DNA of 64,000 nucleotides from Chrysomallon squamiferum (lineage: Eukaryota > Mollusca > Gastropoda > Neomphalida > Peltospiridae). The notes below the pieces were generated by a model. It searched no databases and had not been told where the DNA came from. It was given only the letters and a program-made list of their open reading frames with translations. Made by a program: the position numbers and the translations under genes. Below are positions 13,801-26,497 of the stretch, piece by piece. Where the stretch lies: NCBI GenBank assembly GCA_012295275.1, contig CM022665.1, forward strand, positions 9,021,476 through 9,085,475. Reading direction: 5' to 3'. Numbering within the stretch: position 1 is the stretch's first letter; each line of letters starts with the position of its first letter.

Positions 13801-16800
13801 TATTTTCATTAGAAATAAAAAAAGATTAAAATAACTTAAAAAGATTTAAAAAAAAAAAAAAAAAAAAAAAACCAATTTGGAATATTATGTTAAAATGAAT
13901 TTTCAGGTGCATGTTTTAAATTTTATTACTCAATAAACATCTCCCCCACAAAACAAATATTTATAGCAGTGGAATTACATTTTCTACATCCAGTTTATGT
14001 GTGTATATTATATAAAATATTAGAAACATTATAATTTTTTCTTTCAGTTTGAATGGACTGCAGAGTCTGTTGAAGCTTGCAGCAGGCAATGAAGAAATTG
14101 TGCAACTTTTAAAATCACCACCAAAACACCTAGAAACTCTACCTGCTCCATTATCACTTAAAAACCACATAGGTTTGTCTAAAGAGAAAATGTATAATAA
14201 TAAATGAGCTTTAATTCATATGCTTAGTTATTTTGAATAACTGGTTAATATAATTATATTCAACTGTCAGTATGTTTATCAGATAGTGTATTTTTTTAAT
14301 TTCTTTACTGTATTTTTATTATTCAAAATAATGTTTGATTTATTTGAATGTGACCTAATGGATGGTAAAATACAGTGATGTGTATTAAATAAAGACATAA
14401 ATCAGAGTCTTCAGAAAAGGAAACTGTTTTATTTTTCTCTGTTTAAATACAATTATATTAAATGCACATCTTCCTTATTTGTTTCAGTGTGGAGATGGCA
14501 TATTTTACCTTTATCGTGTAATTCATTATTAACCATGAAAACCAAACATACTTGATTCTTTTTTAACCATAAATATTTAAGTATGTCATGTAACAAATAT
14601 TCTTTCATATTTTTTCCAGATTCCAAAAGGAATCTGGTACATTTTGACAGCACAGCTTCTGTTGAAAGTCTTGTAGAGTCAGACATGGTTAATGGAGTTG
14701 CAGACACAACAGAAACAAATTCTTCTTTACCACAACTCTTGTCACCTACCTTCAAAGTAAACATGTTTTAATATCAATTTATCATACAACATTATCATTT
14801 TCTGTATCTTTGCTATCATATGTTGTTATTAGTAGTTTATTTTTAGCCCTTTGTATTTGTGCTTTATATCAGATTTAGAATTATCAAAACATTTCATTAT
14901 AAAATCAGTGAAACCAAAAGTTAAAGAAATTTTTTTTTATGTGCTTGGTATGATTGTTATTTAATAAATATTTCAGAAACGCACTGCTTTGTTTGATGAG
15001 ATTAATGTAACACCATTAAAGCCAGTGTTAACTGAAGAAAAACTGAATCTACTCTGGCCACAGCCACAGAGTATTGTTCAAGGTGGTGGAAAACCATTTG
15101 TGATAAAAGATCATTTGAAAGTGTTAGTTGCTGGTGGACCATTCTGCAGTAAGTATTATTTTTTATTTCTGCATTTTTAAACTGTCTCATCAGGAAAAGA
15201 TGGTTGTTAGAGAAATATCGTAATGGTTATGATAATTATTTTGGATGTATTAAATATCAGTAAAAAACATTTTTAAATCAAATATCAGAATATAATCAAT
15301 ATTCAGATGTATGGAAATCAGGATCCATTTTATCATAAATTTATCCTTGTCTTCATGTTTTTATTTAACATTATATCACAAGACAAACTGTAGATTGAAT
15401 GAAAGAAAGAAATATTTTCTGTTTTTACTTACTATGTTGAGATGAAGACAAAATGAATTTTCTTTTGTTTTAATAGCTGTTATAAAACCGTAACTGGATA
15501 CAAATTCAAAAGGTAATTAGAAAAGAAAAGAAAAATCTAAATGATCTAATATATTGTAACCAAATCATTTTGTGTCACTTAAGGACAGGTTAAAAATACT
15601 ACCAAAATTTCTGATCCTTGTTTTTTTTTAAAATATTGTAGAGAATTCAGAAATAATGTCAGTTTGGGATAAACGTAGACAGTATTTTGAGTCTGTCAGT
15701 GTGAACATTTCACTGGATGTATTCACTCCAGTAAACTGTGGTGATGCTCCTCATGTTGTGTGTCATGTCAACTCTCGACTCTGTCCAGGACGGGCTTCAT
15801 ACAAAATTACTGTCACTCCTAAACAGGTGATCACATACATAATCATTTAGATCAGGATGAGATAGTAAACATTTAACTTTTTTTTTTTTAAATACTATAA
15901 GATTTTGTTTTTTATAACACCTTTATTTCATTTATTTTTATCTAACTATTAAAAGTAACATTTTCTATTGGCATTGCTGAGATGGCTTTTGTGAAAGATG
16001 AAATAGTATTAGACACTTGGATAAGTAAAGGTAAAAAATTAAAACAGTTGGCCGTTTATCCTTTTCACAAATATGTTAGATGTATGCACTTTTCAAATGA
16101 CATCATACTGATAAGGAAAAGTAAAAAATTAATGATTATTTAACAGTATGAAGTTTCCAGTCACTTAATGGACCGTATTGATTATTATTGATTTTGTTGT
16201 AATTATCTCACTTGACACTAAAAAAAAATAAAAAAAGGACTAAATTTATTTTCTGTAAATCTAGCATTCAGAAATATTCCAGTTCAAATGAAATTATTAT
16301 TTCTTCATGCCTCATTTTAAATGTTTTTTCTGTTTTATTGAAAGCTGAGAATTATGTGTGGCACCACTGAGAGTCTACAGTATGCCTTGTGCACTCTTCT
16401 TCAACTGTTGTCACTTTATGAGACAGAAAATAACATCAGTATACCTACACTGCTGGTGAGTACAAATTTTATTTGTCTCTTAGGTTAAGGTATTAATTGC
16501 TTAATTTTAATTATTATTAAACTTACATAACTTATAAATTTGCTATTGACAGATGTTATCAAGATAGAATTTTTTTATGCAGAGTTACTAGAAAGCAAAC
16601 AAAATTTAGCCTAACATTGTAATTATGGTTATAATGATACGTTTTTGTTTTCAGATTGATGACTGGCCAGAGCTTTCCTACAGAGGAATACTTCTGGATT
16701 TCTCACAAGGCAGGATTCCAAATATGGTATAATTCCTAATATTATTTTGTGTGTGTATGTGTGTGAGTGCATGTGTGTGTGAGTGCATGTGTGCATGTTT

Positions 16801-19800
16801 GCTTGTGTATAAAATTGTTTGTTTATCGATTTATTGAAATCGAAAAATGTAGCTAATATTTTTTAAAAATTAGATAATTTGAATTGCAGAATTTTAATCT
16901 TCAGTTTTTTTAGGTTTTTTTTATCTATTAATGTATTTTTATTAAAAATTAATAATAATGATAACAATTTAAAAAAAATTAAAAGAAACAAATCTTAATT
17001 ATAAAACTGTATATTTGATCTAACAAACAACATTGACATGTTTTAGAATTATTTTTCTGCTTGTAAAAAAGATATTTAACAGTGGTTAAAATATTTGTTT
17101 CTAATTTACAGGAAACGCTGAAAGAACTGCTGGATCAGCTTTCTTTGTTGAAAATAAATCAAGTATGTTCATAAAATATCACATACATTCCTAGTTAGTT
17201 TCTCACTCTAGGCACAAAAAATAGTTTTCACCAACAACTCAAACAAAGTCAGTTCTGAACTGTCACATTCATTTGTTTCTGTAGACTCCAACAGCAGAAT
17301 TTATTCTTTTTCTCATGAGATTCTCCATTTTTGTAGTAGCTCTTCCAAACAACTATTTATGGATTATTTTTTTTTTAATGTTTTTTTAGTATTTCAATGA
17401 ATTGAAATTTTAGCAGATGGTTGAGGAACATCAGGACATTGATAATTTATTTATTGGTGCAAGATTATTCAGGACACATTTCATCCAGTGTTTGCGAAGT
17501 ATAATTATTTAAAAAAATTAATTCTCGATTACAAATCATATCATTTCCACTTTGGTTAAATTATAAATAAGAGTAAAAAATAAATAAGATCTATCAGCTT
17601 GTGCAAATAATAGACACTTAACACATTATATTGATTAATCTGTATGAGAAAGTGGATTACTGCTGCTTATAAAAGTCCTCAACAGTATTTACTGTTTTAT
17701 ATATGCATGTGTATAACTAGTAGTATCATCATAATTTTTTGTTTAATCAATCATAACTGATTTAGAAAGAAAGCTATATTAGGTAAATCAAAAATAATAA
17801 AGGTATGTTTCTTGATTTTGAGAAATAGTTTTATTTTTCATACATCTAAATACACAAATCAGATATTTTATAATGTATACAAAATTTAATGTAATTCAGT
17901 TCGGTTTGATCTTATTAAAAAATATGTATGTTATAACTGGTACAATATTTACTTACACATTTCCATTTATTTTCAGTTAAGTATTTATTTATTTATTTAT
18001 TTTTATTATTATTATTTTTATTTTCAGATATATTTGTATACTCGTTTTCTAGCCAAACAGTCCACTGAATGGCAGTTCTGTTACTCTAGAAGGTATTAAC
18101 ATTCAAAGCATATATCTTCACAGAAAATGTGTTGTACAATTTTAAAAAAAAGAAGATAAAAATCTATATAAGCAAGCTGTAGCTGATTGTTAAAATGCTG
18201 ACTTGAGTTGTAACAGGTTTCAGTCCTGGTCAGAGCATCCATTGGACTGTTTCCATTTCTCCCCTGTACTGTGTTACTGTATTATCAAAGACTGTAATAT
18301 ATCCCCCTTTTATGTGAATGTTCATGTAATTTGTAACTGTTAATGGTTAAAGCTAGCCTGTTGAGTGGTGACATTAGTAAAAAAAAAAACAGTTTCAAGA
18401 GTTTGTTTGACATTTAATAACTTTTATAATTAAAATTATTTGAGATGTTAAATTTTTCATGTTTCTTTATTTTCACAGCCTTTCTTGTTTGAGTTTTGTT
18501 TTATTTTTCATTATATTTTTTTTCAATAATAATAATACAAAATAAAAATAAATTAATTTTAAAGATTTTTAAAAGTTACATTCCTTATTTTTTAATATGG
18601 AATTCATAATTTCTGTTTTCAGTGAAATTTTAGAGCTGGATGTTTTCTGTGAACATCGTGGTCTTAATCTTATTCCTGTTCTAGATGTTGCTCCAAAAGT
18701 TCAGTTTGAAGATGTTCCAAATCTTTATTCAGTGTTTCAGGACTACATTGCTTGTTTTTCAAATGCTCAGTAAGGCACATTTGACTTCATAAATTTTAGC
18801 ATAAATAAAAACAGCCTTTCTTTTAAAATATTAATCCTTGTAACTGTTTTATTTAATCTTTATTAATAATAAAGAATAGGAAGAATATAAAATATTAAAG
18901 AATATGCATTTTGTTTTATTATGTTATTTACTCACTTTGTTCATGTTTTTAAAAAAATAATAAAAAATCACATTTCTATGAAATGATATCAATGAAAAAA
19001 TGAAATTTAGAAGACAAATTTTAGAAGGCTTTAAAATCTCTTTTGCTCTTCATATTTTATTATCATACATTAATTAAATGATTATTTTTAATAACTGAAA
19101 ATTTAAAAAATAATAAAAAAATTACAAAAATTAAAAATGTTCAAATCTTTAAATGTATGAAATGTTTACTTTTAACCTACAGTGTCTATTGTACTTTATA
19201 TATCTGATTCAAAAGCGTAAGATTTTTTAATTTATTTTTTAAATTTTTTTAAATTTAAGGTTTGTTAGTATTGGACCTAGACTGAGCAGTTTTGTTCTTG
19301 ATACGTCTGATGAGGCTGTTATTGTGAATGAATCGACCAAGTTTTTGCCGTGTGGCACTGAGAAAACACTACAGCTGTGTAGTTACCCCATCCATGACCT
19401 CAGTACTAATCTCCTTCAACAGCTACAGCCAGATGTTATATTTTGTGAATATGGAGTGGAGGTAAGCCACATATATGTTTATAAAATTATCAGGTCAAAA
19501 TAAACCCCCAAAAACAGAAAAAAAACAGTGAAAATAGAATTGTTTGGTGAAATAATTTCGAACTCTACAAGGTAAAAATTTAATTTTTAAATATCTGAAT
19601 GCAAATTTTAGTGGTATTGTTTTTTATGTAAGTAATCATTAACTGGGACATAACATGATTTCACCTGCACATATAAACTTTATAACAAATATGTCTAAAA
19701 GCTTTGTAGGGAGTATTCATTTTTTTCTTAAACATTTTTAACCATGTTTTTTTTTTCAAAAACATTTTTTCAGGCAGATCATGATTTTACAAAATTCTCA

Positions 19801-20098
19801 TCACCATTAGCAGATTTAGGGTATGTATTAATCCCTGGTTAATTTACACCCTGTAGATACACAGTATAATTTAGTTAATGATGAATTCACTCAATGAATC
19901 TCTGATTAATTAATGCAGTATAGTTTACAGTTTTAATTAATTCTTATTTAATATGATTTACATTTAGTGTATACATTTCTATCATTAATGTGTGACAGAT
20001 TAATATAGGCATTAATGCTAGGTTAATTTTAATTTTTTTCTGGGAACCATTACTAAAAACTACTGTTGTGTGACATAGAATATAGGAGTAGATTTTTA

Positions 20099-20156
<58 letters not shown>

Positions 20157-23100
20157 TTATTTTATATTATAGTATTAATTTTCTGGTCTGCCCTGGCACT
20201 GCTGCATGGAATAGGTAATGTATAATTACAATATAAATTTTTATATTATGTATTAAATTATTATTATTTCTTTAAATATATAAATTTAAATCCATATTGT
20301 TATATACATGATGCATTTTATAAAATTATTATCTTGTATATAATTTTTCCACACTGTGTTGTCCATTATATTCATTTATAGTTGTTTTAATTTATAAATT
20401 CTCCTGGATCTGGATGTTACATCTAAATTTTGTGTTAATATGCCATTTGCATGAACCTTCTTATTAAGTAAATGAATATCAAAATACAAATTTATTGTGT
20501 TTGTTAGTTGAAACTATATCAATTTTATTTGTTCTAAATTCTAATGTTATAACTTTCAGATAAATTATGAATGATAATAGTATTTTAATATTATAATATA
20601 TTAAACTCTTAGAACTCTGTGGGATCAGTATGCTTTAATCTAGTTTTTTTTTTTTTTTTTGTTATTTTACTTATATTTTTAATTTTGTTTTGTACACTTC
20701 AGTCTAGCTGGCTGTCCAGAAGCTGCAGTTAAAAATATATACAATGCAATGAAGAGTGCTATTTCGCTGGGTGCTTTAGGACTGGTCACTTGCAACTGGA
20801 CAGGAAAGGGTCACATTACCCATCTTCCATTTTGCTGGCCAGGTTTTTTAATGGCAGCTGGTCTTAGTTGGAACTCAGACACACACTGGGTAAAAAAAAA
20901 AAAAATAATAATAATAATTTTTTTATTAATATAACATTAAATTAAAGAAGTATGAACTATTATTATGTTTATTAAATTAATCATAGATCAGTCAGGAATT
21001 AAAATATTTATGAAAAAATAATAGTTGTCTAATCACTTTTAATGTAATTATTTTCTTATGTATTAGATTATTTCTTTATTTGGTTTGAACATTAAAACAT
21101 GTTTGATGATTCTACAAGTTATTATTTGTTTTATTTAATTTAATTTGTATTAACTGCAAAATATTTTCTAATAATAAGGTATGACTAAGTAGCAAGCTGA
21201 CATTTTCATTTTATCCTTATATTACTCCATATACATATATATATTAATATTAATATTTTAATATTGCTTTGTATAAGATAATAATCCAGTCATGATGAAT
21301 CACAGAGACTTGAAAATTTATGATAAAAGGAAAATATCATTATTTGTGCTTCCTGACGAGCTTGTTATTTTAAATGTCATATTATTAGTCCTATAATCAA
21401 AATCATAATTTGAAAATAACCCACTTGATGTAAGCCTTTTATTTATAATTTAACATGTATATTGCAACAAAGACTGATTAAGTTGTTAGGAATTTCTGTT
21501 ATGTTCTGTAAAATTATATCTTTATGTACATTGAAAGATTGTTTAATATTAGAATGCATTTTAACAGATTATGTACACATATACCTACACATAGAATTGT
21601 ATATAGACATATAGTTATTTCATCTTTCAGGACTTTTTAATTGCTAATTTAGCAGACTTGCTAAATCAACATGTTTACCTGGATGAGGAACAGGTTGTTG
21701 GTCAGACTGTGGTTGAACTGGGCAGAGCTGAAACCTACCTGCTTAGATGTTCAAGAAATCAGACTGGTATTATTTTATTACTGTATAGACTCCCAGAATA
21801 ACCATTCGTTATTAACATAAATAAATACATTTGAGAAAAATTTAAATGTCGTATCATTAGATGTCCACATGTGTAAAATCTTCTTGTTTTTGTTGTTTTT
21901 TCCTAAAAAGTAATCTTGATTTTAATATGTATAATTTTGTACATAATTATTATATTCTCAACATATAAGATATTTTAAAATATTTTTTTAATTTTTATAT
22001 TATATTATAATTAGAAAATAATTTGCAGTAAAAATTAAATTTAACTCATGTTTGGCAAACTTTAAGATAAATAAACTTTGATAATTTCAAAACATTTTTT
22101 AAAAAAAAGAAGATCATATCAATCACAAGTTCCTTATCCTGATACAATAATCGACTCCTGTGTTTATTGATCACATATTTGACCTCCAGACATTTATCAA
22201 AATCTTGGATACTGCTGTTGACAACTTTGCCAACATCTAATATAAATAATAACTCACAGTTGCTAATTTTTGTTCTAAACAACACTGACAATTATTTATC
22301 TTAGTCATTATTCAGTGATTAATATGGTAAATTGTATTTAGGTGATGACTGCCACAATCTGCCTGATGAACAAGGCTCACTTCTGTTTCGTTTTCTTGTT
22401 CAGCCTGATAATGTACCACTAGAAAACCTCACAGTTGACATCATCCAGGTGAGTAATGTCATCTCTGGCAACTGATAAAACAACAATAACAATAGTGTAA
22501 TGTCATGAATACTTCTTATTTAACTCTTTCACTTCGTAATAGCTCCCAGCAAAATCCACAAAATGAAACTAATAGTTGCATCACTGATATCTCACAAATG
22601 GCATCGCATACTGGGCTGATGCAATGTTTTGGAGTCTCTGGGGATGTGTCTGTTTCTTGCAGCATAATGAGATTTTTTTTTTTTTTTAAAGTCTGTGGGG
22701 TAAATATCCTTTCCACAGTTAATGAGAGTAAACATTTTTAGTTAATATATCTGCTTATTGCAAGGAAAGCATTAAAAATAATATTTCATTGCTTTGTTGT
22801 TGTTCTTTTTTATTTAGCAAAATGGTAGAAAGTCATAGTTACGTATTATTTTGTAGAATTTTGTTTTTGTTTTTCAAACAGTTTTTAGACAAAGCAATGT
22901 TTGAATATCAATTCTGTTTTTTCTTTACTGCATAAAAGAACCCAGATAGTTGATGTGATGTCAGTTATTAAAATATTACAGAATATTTTGTTAAGTAATA
23001 AAATATTATCATTTATAAAAAATAAATATTTAATTAAATAGTTTTAATTCACAGCACAGGGATTATTATTATAAATATTAATAATTTGTTTTAATCATTA

Positions 23101-25724
23101 TTTTTATGAAAAGCTATAGATGTATAATTCTGTAATTTGGTGCTAATCAACAGTACTTGACACAAGATACTGACAGTATTATTTAAAATTCCTGTACTGA
23201 AAGCCTGTTACTCTAACTGAGAAGAAAGGGTAACTAAAAACCTGTTTATTTCAGAGATTTGTCCGACATGTAAAGAAATGTCAGGCTGTGTTAGTAAAGG
23301 CGTCAATGTTGTGTGCCCAGTCCAGTGAAATACTCAGTGAGCTACAGCTCACATGTGACATCATGTTCTTTGCTGCTAAGTATGAAACTTCATCTAATAT
23401 TAATTCCTTAAATTTAATCAAATGAACACCAAGAACATTTCTACTGTCTTAACTGAGAATGTTTCTCCTTTTCACGCACATATTAATACACATTTTTTTA
23501 TATGAAAATTATTTTAGATGTTACCATCATACTTTTTTTTTTTATTTGATTATGATATTTTTTTGTTGTTTCTTTGTTACTTTCTTATTCTTTTCTGTGC
23601 TTACTTCATATTTAAGTTTACAGAGTTATTTTTTTTCTTCAGTTTTCTTTTTTCTTTTTTTTTATTTATTTATTTATTTATTTATTTTTAATAAATAAGA
23701 AATCTATAATGAACTAACATCAAAATAGCTTAAGGTAAACAAAAATGCAATGAAAGCAAGGCAGGAATGTTCCCCACTGATGTTTGTAACAGAAATGCAA
23801 TCACATTTTTGTATTTATATCAATTAAAGTTTCATAATGAATTTTTACTTAAGAATAATACATTGAGTAAATATTTGTCCATTAGTCTAAAACAATTGGA
23901 CTTGTTATGAATTTTGGTGATTGTGAGTGAAAAATTTAAAAAAATGTCAACACTTGTATACTGACAGGGTGAGCAGATGTCTTGTTTTGTCTGGAAAAAA
24001 ACCAAATCAGAAGGAATCGGGGTATGAGGTAGTGAATTTTGGAATTGCAAATCTAACATCTACAGCAAGAACAGATCTAGCAAACAGGTATTATATCTTC
24101 TCAACTGTCAAACATCACTTGGAACAACACAATTTTAAATTACTTTTTTTATTTTCTTTCAGATAATTATTCTGCAATTATATTGTGGCCATATTATTGT
24201 TTAATTCTTGTTTCTGTTACAAATAGTTAATAAAATGTGTTGTGTTTTCACAAATTAAGTTGGAAGTTGGAAAAACACAGTTTTGATCATGTGGCAACAA
24301 CAAGGTCATGCCCTCAGCTGTTGATCTTATTGGTTCAGTGAAAGGTCGTTTAATCCTATGAATAAATGTGTGCATGTCTGGTATTGTATTTGCATGGGAG
24401 ATGACCTAGATAAAAGAAAAAGAAACAAACAAAGCACTAAATGTTGATAGAATGCTGAATGTAATCACATACAGTTTGACTATTTGATTAAAGAATATTT
24501 TTTGGAGGATTTGACAGATTTTAGGGGAAAACCATGTTGGAAGCAGAAGTAGAATACTCCTGTTATTGCACTGGGGTAGGGTAGGGAACAAGGCAGGAAA
24601 GAAATAAGTAAAAATACATCACTTAGTTAAAATGATAGTGTTTTTTATTAATGCTAATAAGATAAGAACAAAATATTTATTTATATATTTATTGTTACTG
24701 TTCAGTTGTAAAACAGGTATTCCTTGCTTTAAAAATGTTCTTACTAAAACCAGTAGATACAGTTTTGCTAAGATATGACTTTTTATTTTTCCTGTTTTTA
24801 GCAAATTAATTAATTTTATTCTTGATATTTACCTAAATTTTGCATCTATGCCATTATCAAAAAGATGTAAAGAGATTGATTTTATTTTTGAATATTCCAA
24901 ACTTAGTCCATCTGAATTAAGGTTTGTTGTACGGGTTTGAAAAAACACTCAGAATAATTTAATTATCTTTAAGCTGTTAGATCAGTCCATTTAATTAGTT
25001 GTTACCGAATAAAGTATTTTTTTTTTGTTGTTTTTTTGTTTAATTGGTGGAAGTTACACAGGGATAATTAATTATTTTATTTTTTATTTATTCAAACAAG
25101 AATCTTATTTTAAATATTAATACAGTATCAAGAGAAAGCCATTGGCTGGTCTAAATTAAGTCAGATGTATAATATAAACCAAAGAATAATGGTAGTGCAG
25201 ATTCTTGATTTTTCTAAAAGATTGTAGTAACTAAAGAATAATTAAACATCTGAATTTTTCTAATAAAGATATGGTATTCATATTAACAGAATATCATAAC
25301 AATGTTGATATTTTTAAGCTTGCCAAATTTGTTCAAAATCTGTTCATGGTAATTTTGGTAAATACCCTAAAATAAACCAAATGTTTTGAAAGCCATTTAC
25401 TGCATTTTAAGGTTTCTACCTCTGCAGTGCATTTATTATGCAGTAACTCCCATTAGAATTGATGGATCTTCCATTATGATAAATAATAAGAAAGGAACAT
25501 GCTGCTGTTTCAAGTTATGCTAATAACTTATTTTTGAATTTTTTTTCTGACATGTGAAAACGTGACACAAATTTAACAAGAGCGAATTACTGAACTTTTA
25601 TGAAAAAATAAAATACTTATAAATCAGATTAGATCAATATTTACAGTTTAACAATTGGTTATTGGTGTGGATTTTTATTTTCCATTTACTGGCAAATTCA
25701 TTATAAAAGTTTCGGTTTAAAACA

Positions 25725-25757
<33 letters not shown>

Positions 25758-26200
25758 TTTTTTTTTTTTTTTTTTTTTCTTGTTTTTGTTTTTATCAAAT
25801 AGACATTTCATTCTTAAATTTCATTTGAATTTATATACTTTAAATGCTTTTTTTTTTAAAATCTACTTTCCATATTTTTAGCAAATCATAATTTGTTATC
25901 TTAATTTTTTTTGTTGTTTTTTTATATATTTATTATAAAATGTTCTCTTTTAAAAAAAAAATTCAATTAATTACCATTGAAGAAGAAGTAGAAAAATTAT
26001 TTTCAGTCTGGTATTTAACACTCTGTTTTCTAAATTTCAGATTACTGGAGTTGTTGGAAGTGTATGAAGTTGTATGGGACAAGCGCTATCTACCTCACAA
26101 AGGCAAATACGACTCAATCCACATTTTACAAAACCTGCTGAGACTGCTCGTTCCAGAGCAGTCACCCGAAAACTTCTCCAACCTGTCTGACGTGTTGTAA
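10214..26200 (+). CDS. Ankyrin-repeat / GH20 (hexosaminidase D-like) fusion protein, probable pseudoenzyme, 929 aa, 23 coding exons
   Basis: Coding exons: 10214-10310, 11119-11201, 11789-11940, 12553-12683, 13626-13761, 14048-14172, 14620-14756, 14977-15148, 15642-15826, 16345-16455, 16655-16726, 17112-17162, 18028-18092, 18623-18769, 19260-19461, 19774-19820, 20173-20214, 20703-20889, 21631-21766, 22342-22448, 23255-23379, 23968-24087, 26041-26200. All introns are GT..AG and phases join into 2790 nt with one terminal stop. Residues 51-225 carry ankyrin repeats. About 299-440 resemble the GH20 N-terminal alpha/beta domain, 444-714 the GH20 barrel, and 715-929 a helical tail. No signal peptide is visible, so a cytosolic or nuclear site is inferred, as for hexosaminidase D. 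The fold motifs LLDFS (456-460), PGTAAWNS (645-652) and PGF..AAGLSWN (698-709) are present. The usual Asp-Glu pair after IGx is replaced by Arg-Leu (562-563), so catalysis is doubtful. The partner and physiological role are unknown. A function other than hydrolysis, such as sugar binding or scaffolding, is inference. Confidence 0.9.
10590..10685 (-). mobile_element. tRNA-derived SINE head, in intron 1
   Basis: On the minus strand a tRNA-like module begins at 10685. An A-box-like stretch (TTCAAGTGGTTAG) starts near tRNA position 8, and a B-box (GTTCAAATCCC, plus 10623-10633) falls at position 53, the normal tRNA spacing. Next to it at 10686-10806 is a long TTTA/TTA microsatellite. The folded acceptor arm is imperfect, so this is a SINE promoter and not a working tRNA gene. 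Confidence 0.6.
10686..10806. repeat. Compound (TTTA)n/(TTA)n microsatellite
   Basis: TTTA units flank a long TTA run, about 120 bases in all, inside intron 1 and directly beside the tRNA-like SINE head. Confidence 0.95.
11119..14172 (+). other. Exons 2-6: ankyrin-repeat block of the fusion protein
   Basis: These five exons encode residues 33-242. Ankyrin signatures are readable: DGTLLHYATK (51-60) with DIVRTLLASGAD (65-76), VCQLLAAGVDIN (115-126), NTPIHWAVSYGSRDIVQCLA (135-154) with SRGADMN, and GHTPLYDAVVRGDKGIVEEL (167-186) with LLNGARI. A degenerate last unit follows at 203-225. I count five or six units, some partial. Ankyrin stacks bind proteins, so this part probably recruits a partner. 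Exon borders do not coincide with repeat borders. Confidence 0.88.
14620..16455 (+). other. Exons 7-10: linker and GH20 N-terminal (GH20b-like) domain
   Basis: Exon 7 (residues 242-287) is a Ser/Thr/Glu-rich linker joining the ankyrin block to the GH20 part. Exon 8 begins with LNLLWPQPQSI (about 304-314), resembling the opening of GH20 proteins, which often start with a Pro-x-Pro-like strand. Exons 9 and 10 complete an alpha/beta unit ending in a helix, GTTESLQYALCTLLQLLSLY, the place where GH20 enzymes have a G..GL.TL.QL helix just before the barrel. The assignment rests on position and pattern; the domain is divergent. Confidence 0.75.
18165..18290 (+). mobile_element. Possible SINE remnant, in intron 13
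   Basis: A-box-like TAGCTGATTGTTAAAATGC starts at 18180, and a B-box-like GGTTTCAGTCC lies about 36 bases later. The stretch is less AT-rich than its surroundings. The spacing is shorter than in a true tRNA, so this is only a tentative SINE call. Confidence 0.35.
20097..20156. repeat. (TTA)n microsatellite in intron 16
   Basis: About 19 uninterrupted TTA units. It ends 16 bases before the small exon at 20173 and sits in the polypyrimidine region of that acceptor, so its length could influence splicing of the 42-base exon. Confidence 0.95.
21631..26200 (+). other. Exons 19-23: C-terminal helical domain of the fusion protein
   Basis: Residues 715-929. The segment begins DFLIANLADLLNQHVYLDEEQ and is rich in heptad-like Leu/Ile/Val patterns, consistent with the helical region that follows the barrel in hexosaminidase D-like proteins. 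It ends SPENFSNLSDVL with TAA at 26198-26200. The last intron, 24088-26040, is the longest in the gene. The open frame of the last exon extends upstream into that intron to an ATG at 25940, but the normal acceptor TTTCAG at 26035-26040 fits the phase and is preferred. Confidence 0.85.
25728..25780. repeat. (ATT)n plus poly-T microsatellite in intron 22
   Basis: An ATT run passes directly into an uninterrupted T run inside the last intron of the ankyrin-GH20 gene. Confidence 0.9.
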
Positions 26201-26491
26201 CTGAGAAAAAATCAAAACTGTTGTTGTTATTTTACACTGGTTATCTGTCACCAGTAAACATATCCTCTTTGTGGCATAATCTGTTACTGTTATTGTTTAC
26301 AAATACGAGATGATGTTATGGTTATTGTTTGGGGTTTATCGCGAAGGTGTTAAAATTGTATTGCGATGAACTGCACATAGTTTCTTACATTAGATATCTG
26401 TCTCATACTAAAAGACATAACTGAAAACCTATTTTAAAAATCATATTTGAGGATTTATTTTTATAGACATTTTAAAAAATCATTAATTTGG

Positions 26492-26497
26492 AATAAA
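26492..26497 (+). terminator. Poly(A) signal AATAAA of the ankyrin-GH20 gene
   Basis: A canonical AATAAA lies 292 bases after the stop codon and is followed by a T-rich stretch. This predicts a 3' UTR of roughly 310-320 nt. Many AT-rich hexamers occur in this DNA, so cleavage could also occur elsewhere. Confidence 0.5.

Larger units (their letters stand above)
16655..20889 (+). other. Exons 11-18: GH20 barrel with substituted active site
   Basis: Residues 444-714. IDDWPELSYRGILLDFSQGR (444-463) matches the first barrel strand, but the substrate-binding Arg after DxS is Gln461. KINQIYLYTRF (481-491) matches the second strand, where hexosaminidase D-like enzymes have Y.E; here Thr-Arg. CEHRGLNLIPVLD (515-527) fits the third. 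FVSIGPRLSSF (556-566) sits where the family has IG-x-Asp-Glu, the polarising Asp and acid/base Glu; both are absent. PGTAAWNSLAG (645-655) keeps the conserved Trp. CNWTGKGHITHLP (682-694) sits where D-W-G-D-x-G-H is expected, so the Asp residues are gone. The family motifs are quoted from general knowledge and no alignment was run. Confidence 0.85.

Noticed and set aside
14453-14764. 103-codon minus-strand open frame
   Set aside because: Antisense shadow of coding exon 7 of the ankyrin-GH20 gene.
25940-26200. Continuous open frame with its own ATG covering the last exon, as a separate small gene
   Set aside because: The 5' part is AT-rich intron sequence. The acceptor at 26035-26040 and the phase match the upstream exon.
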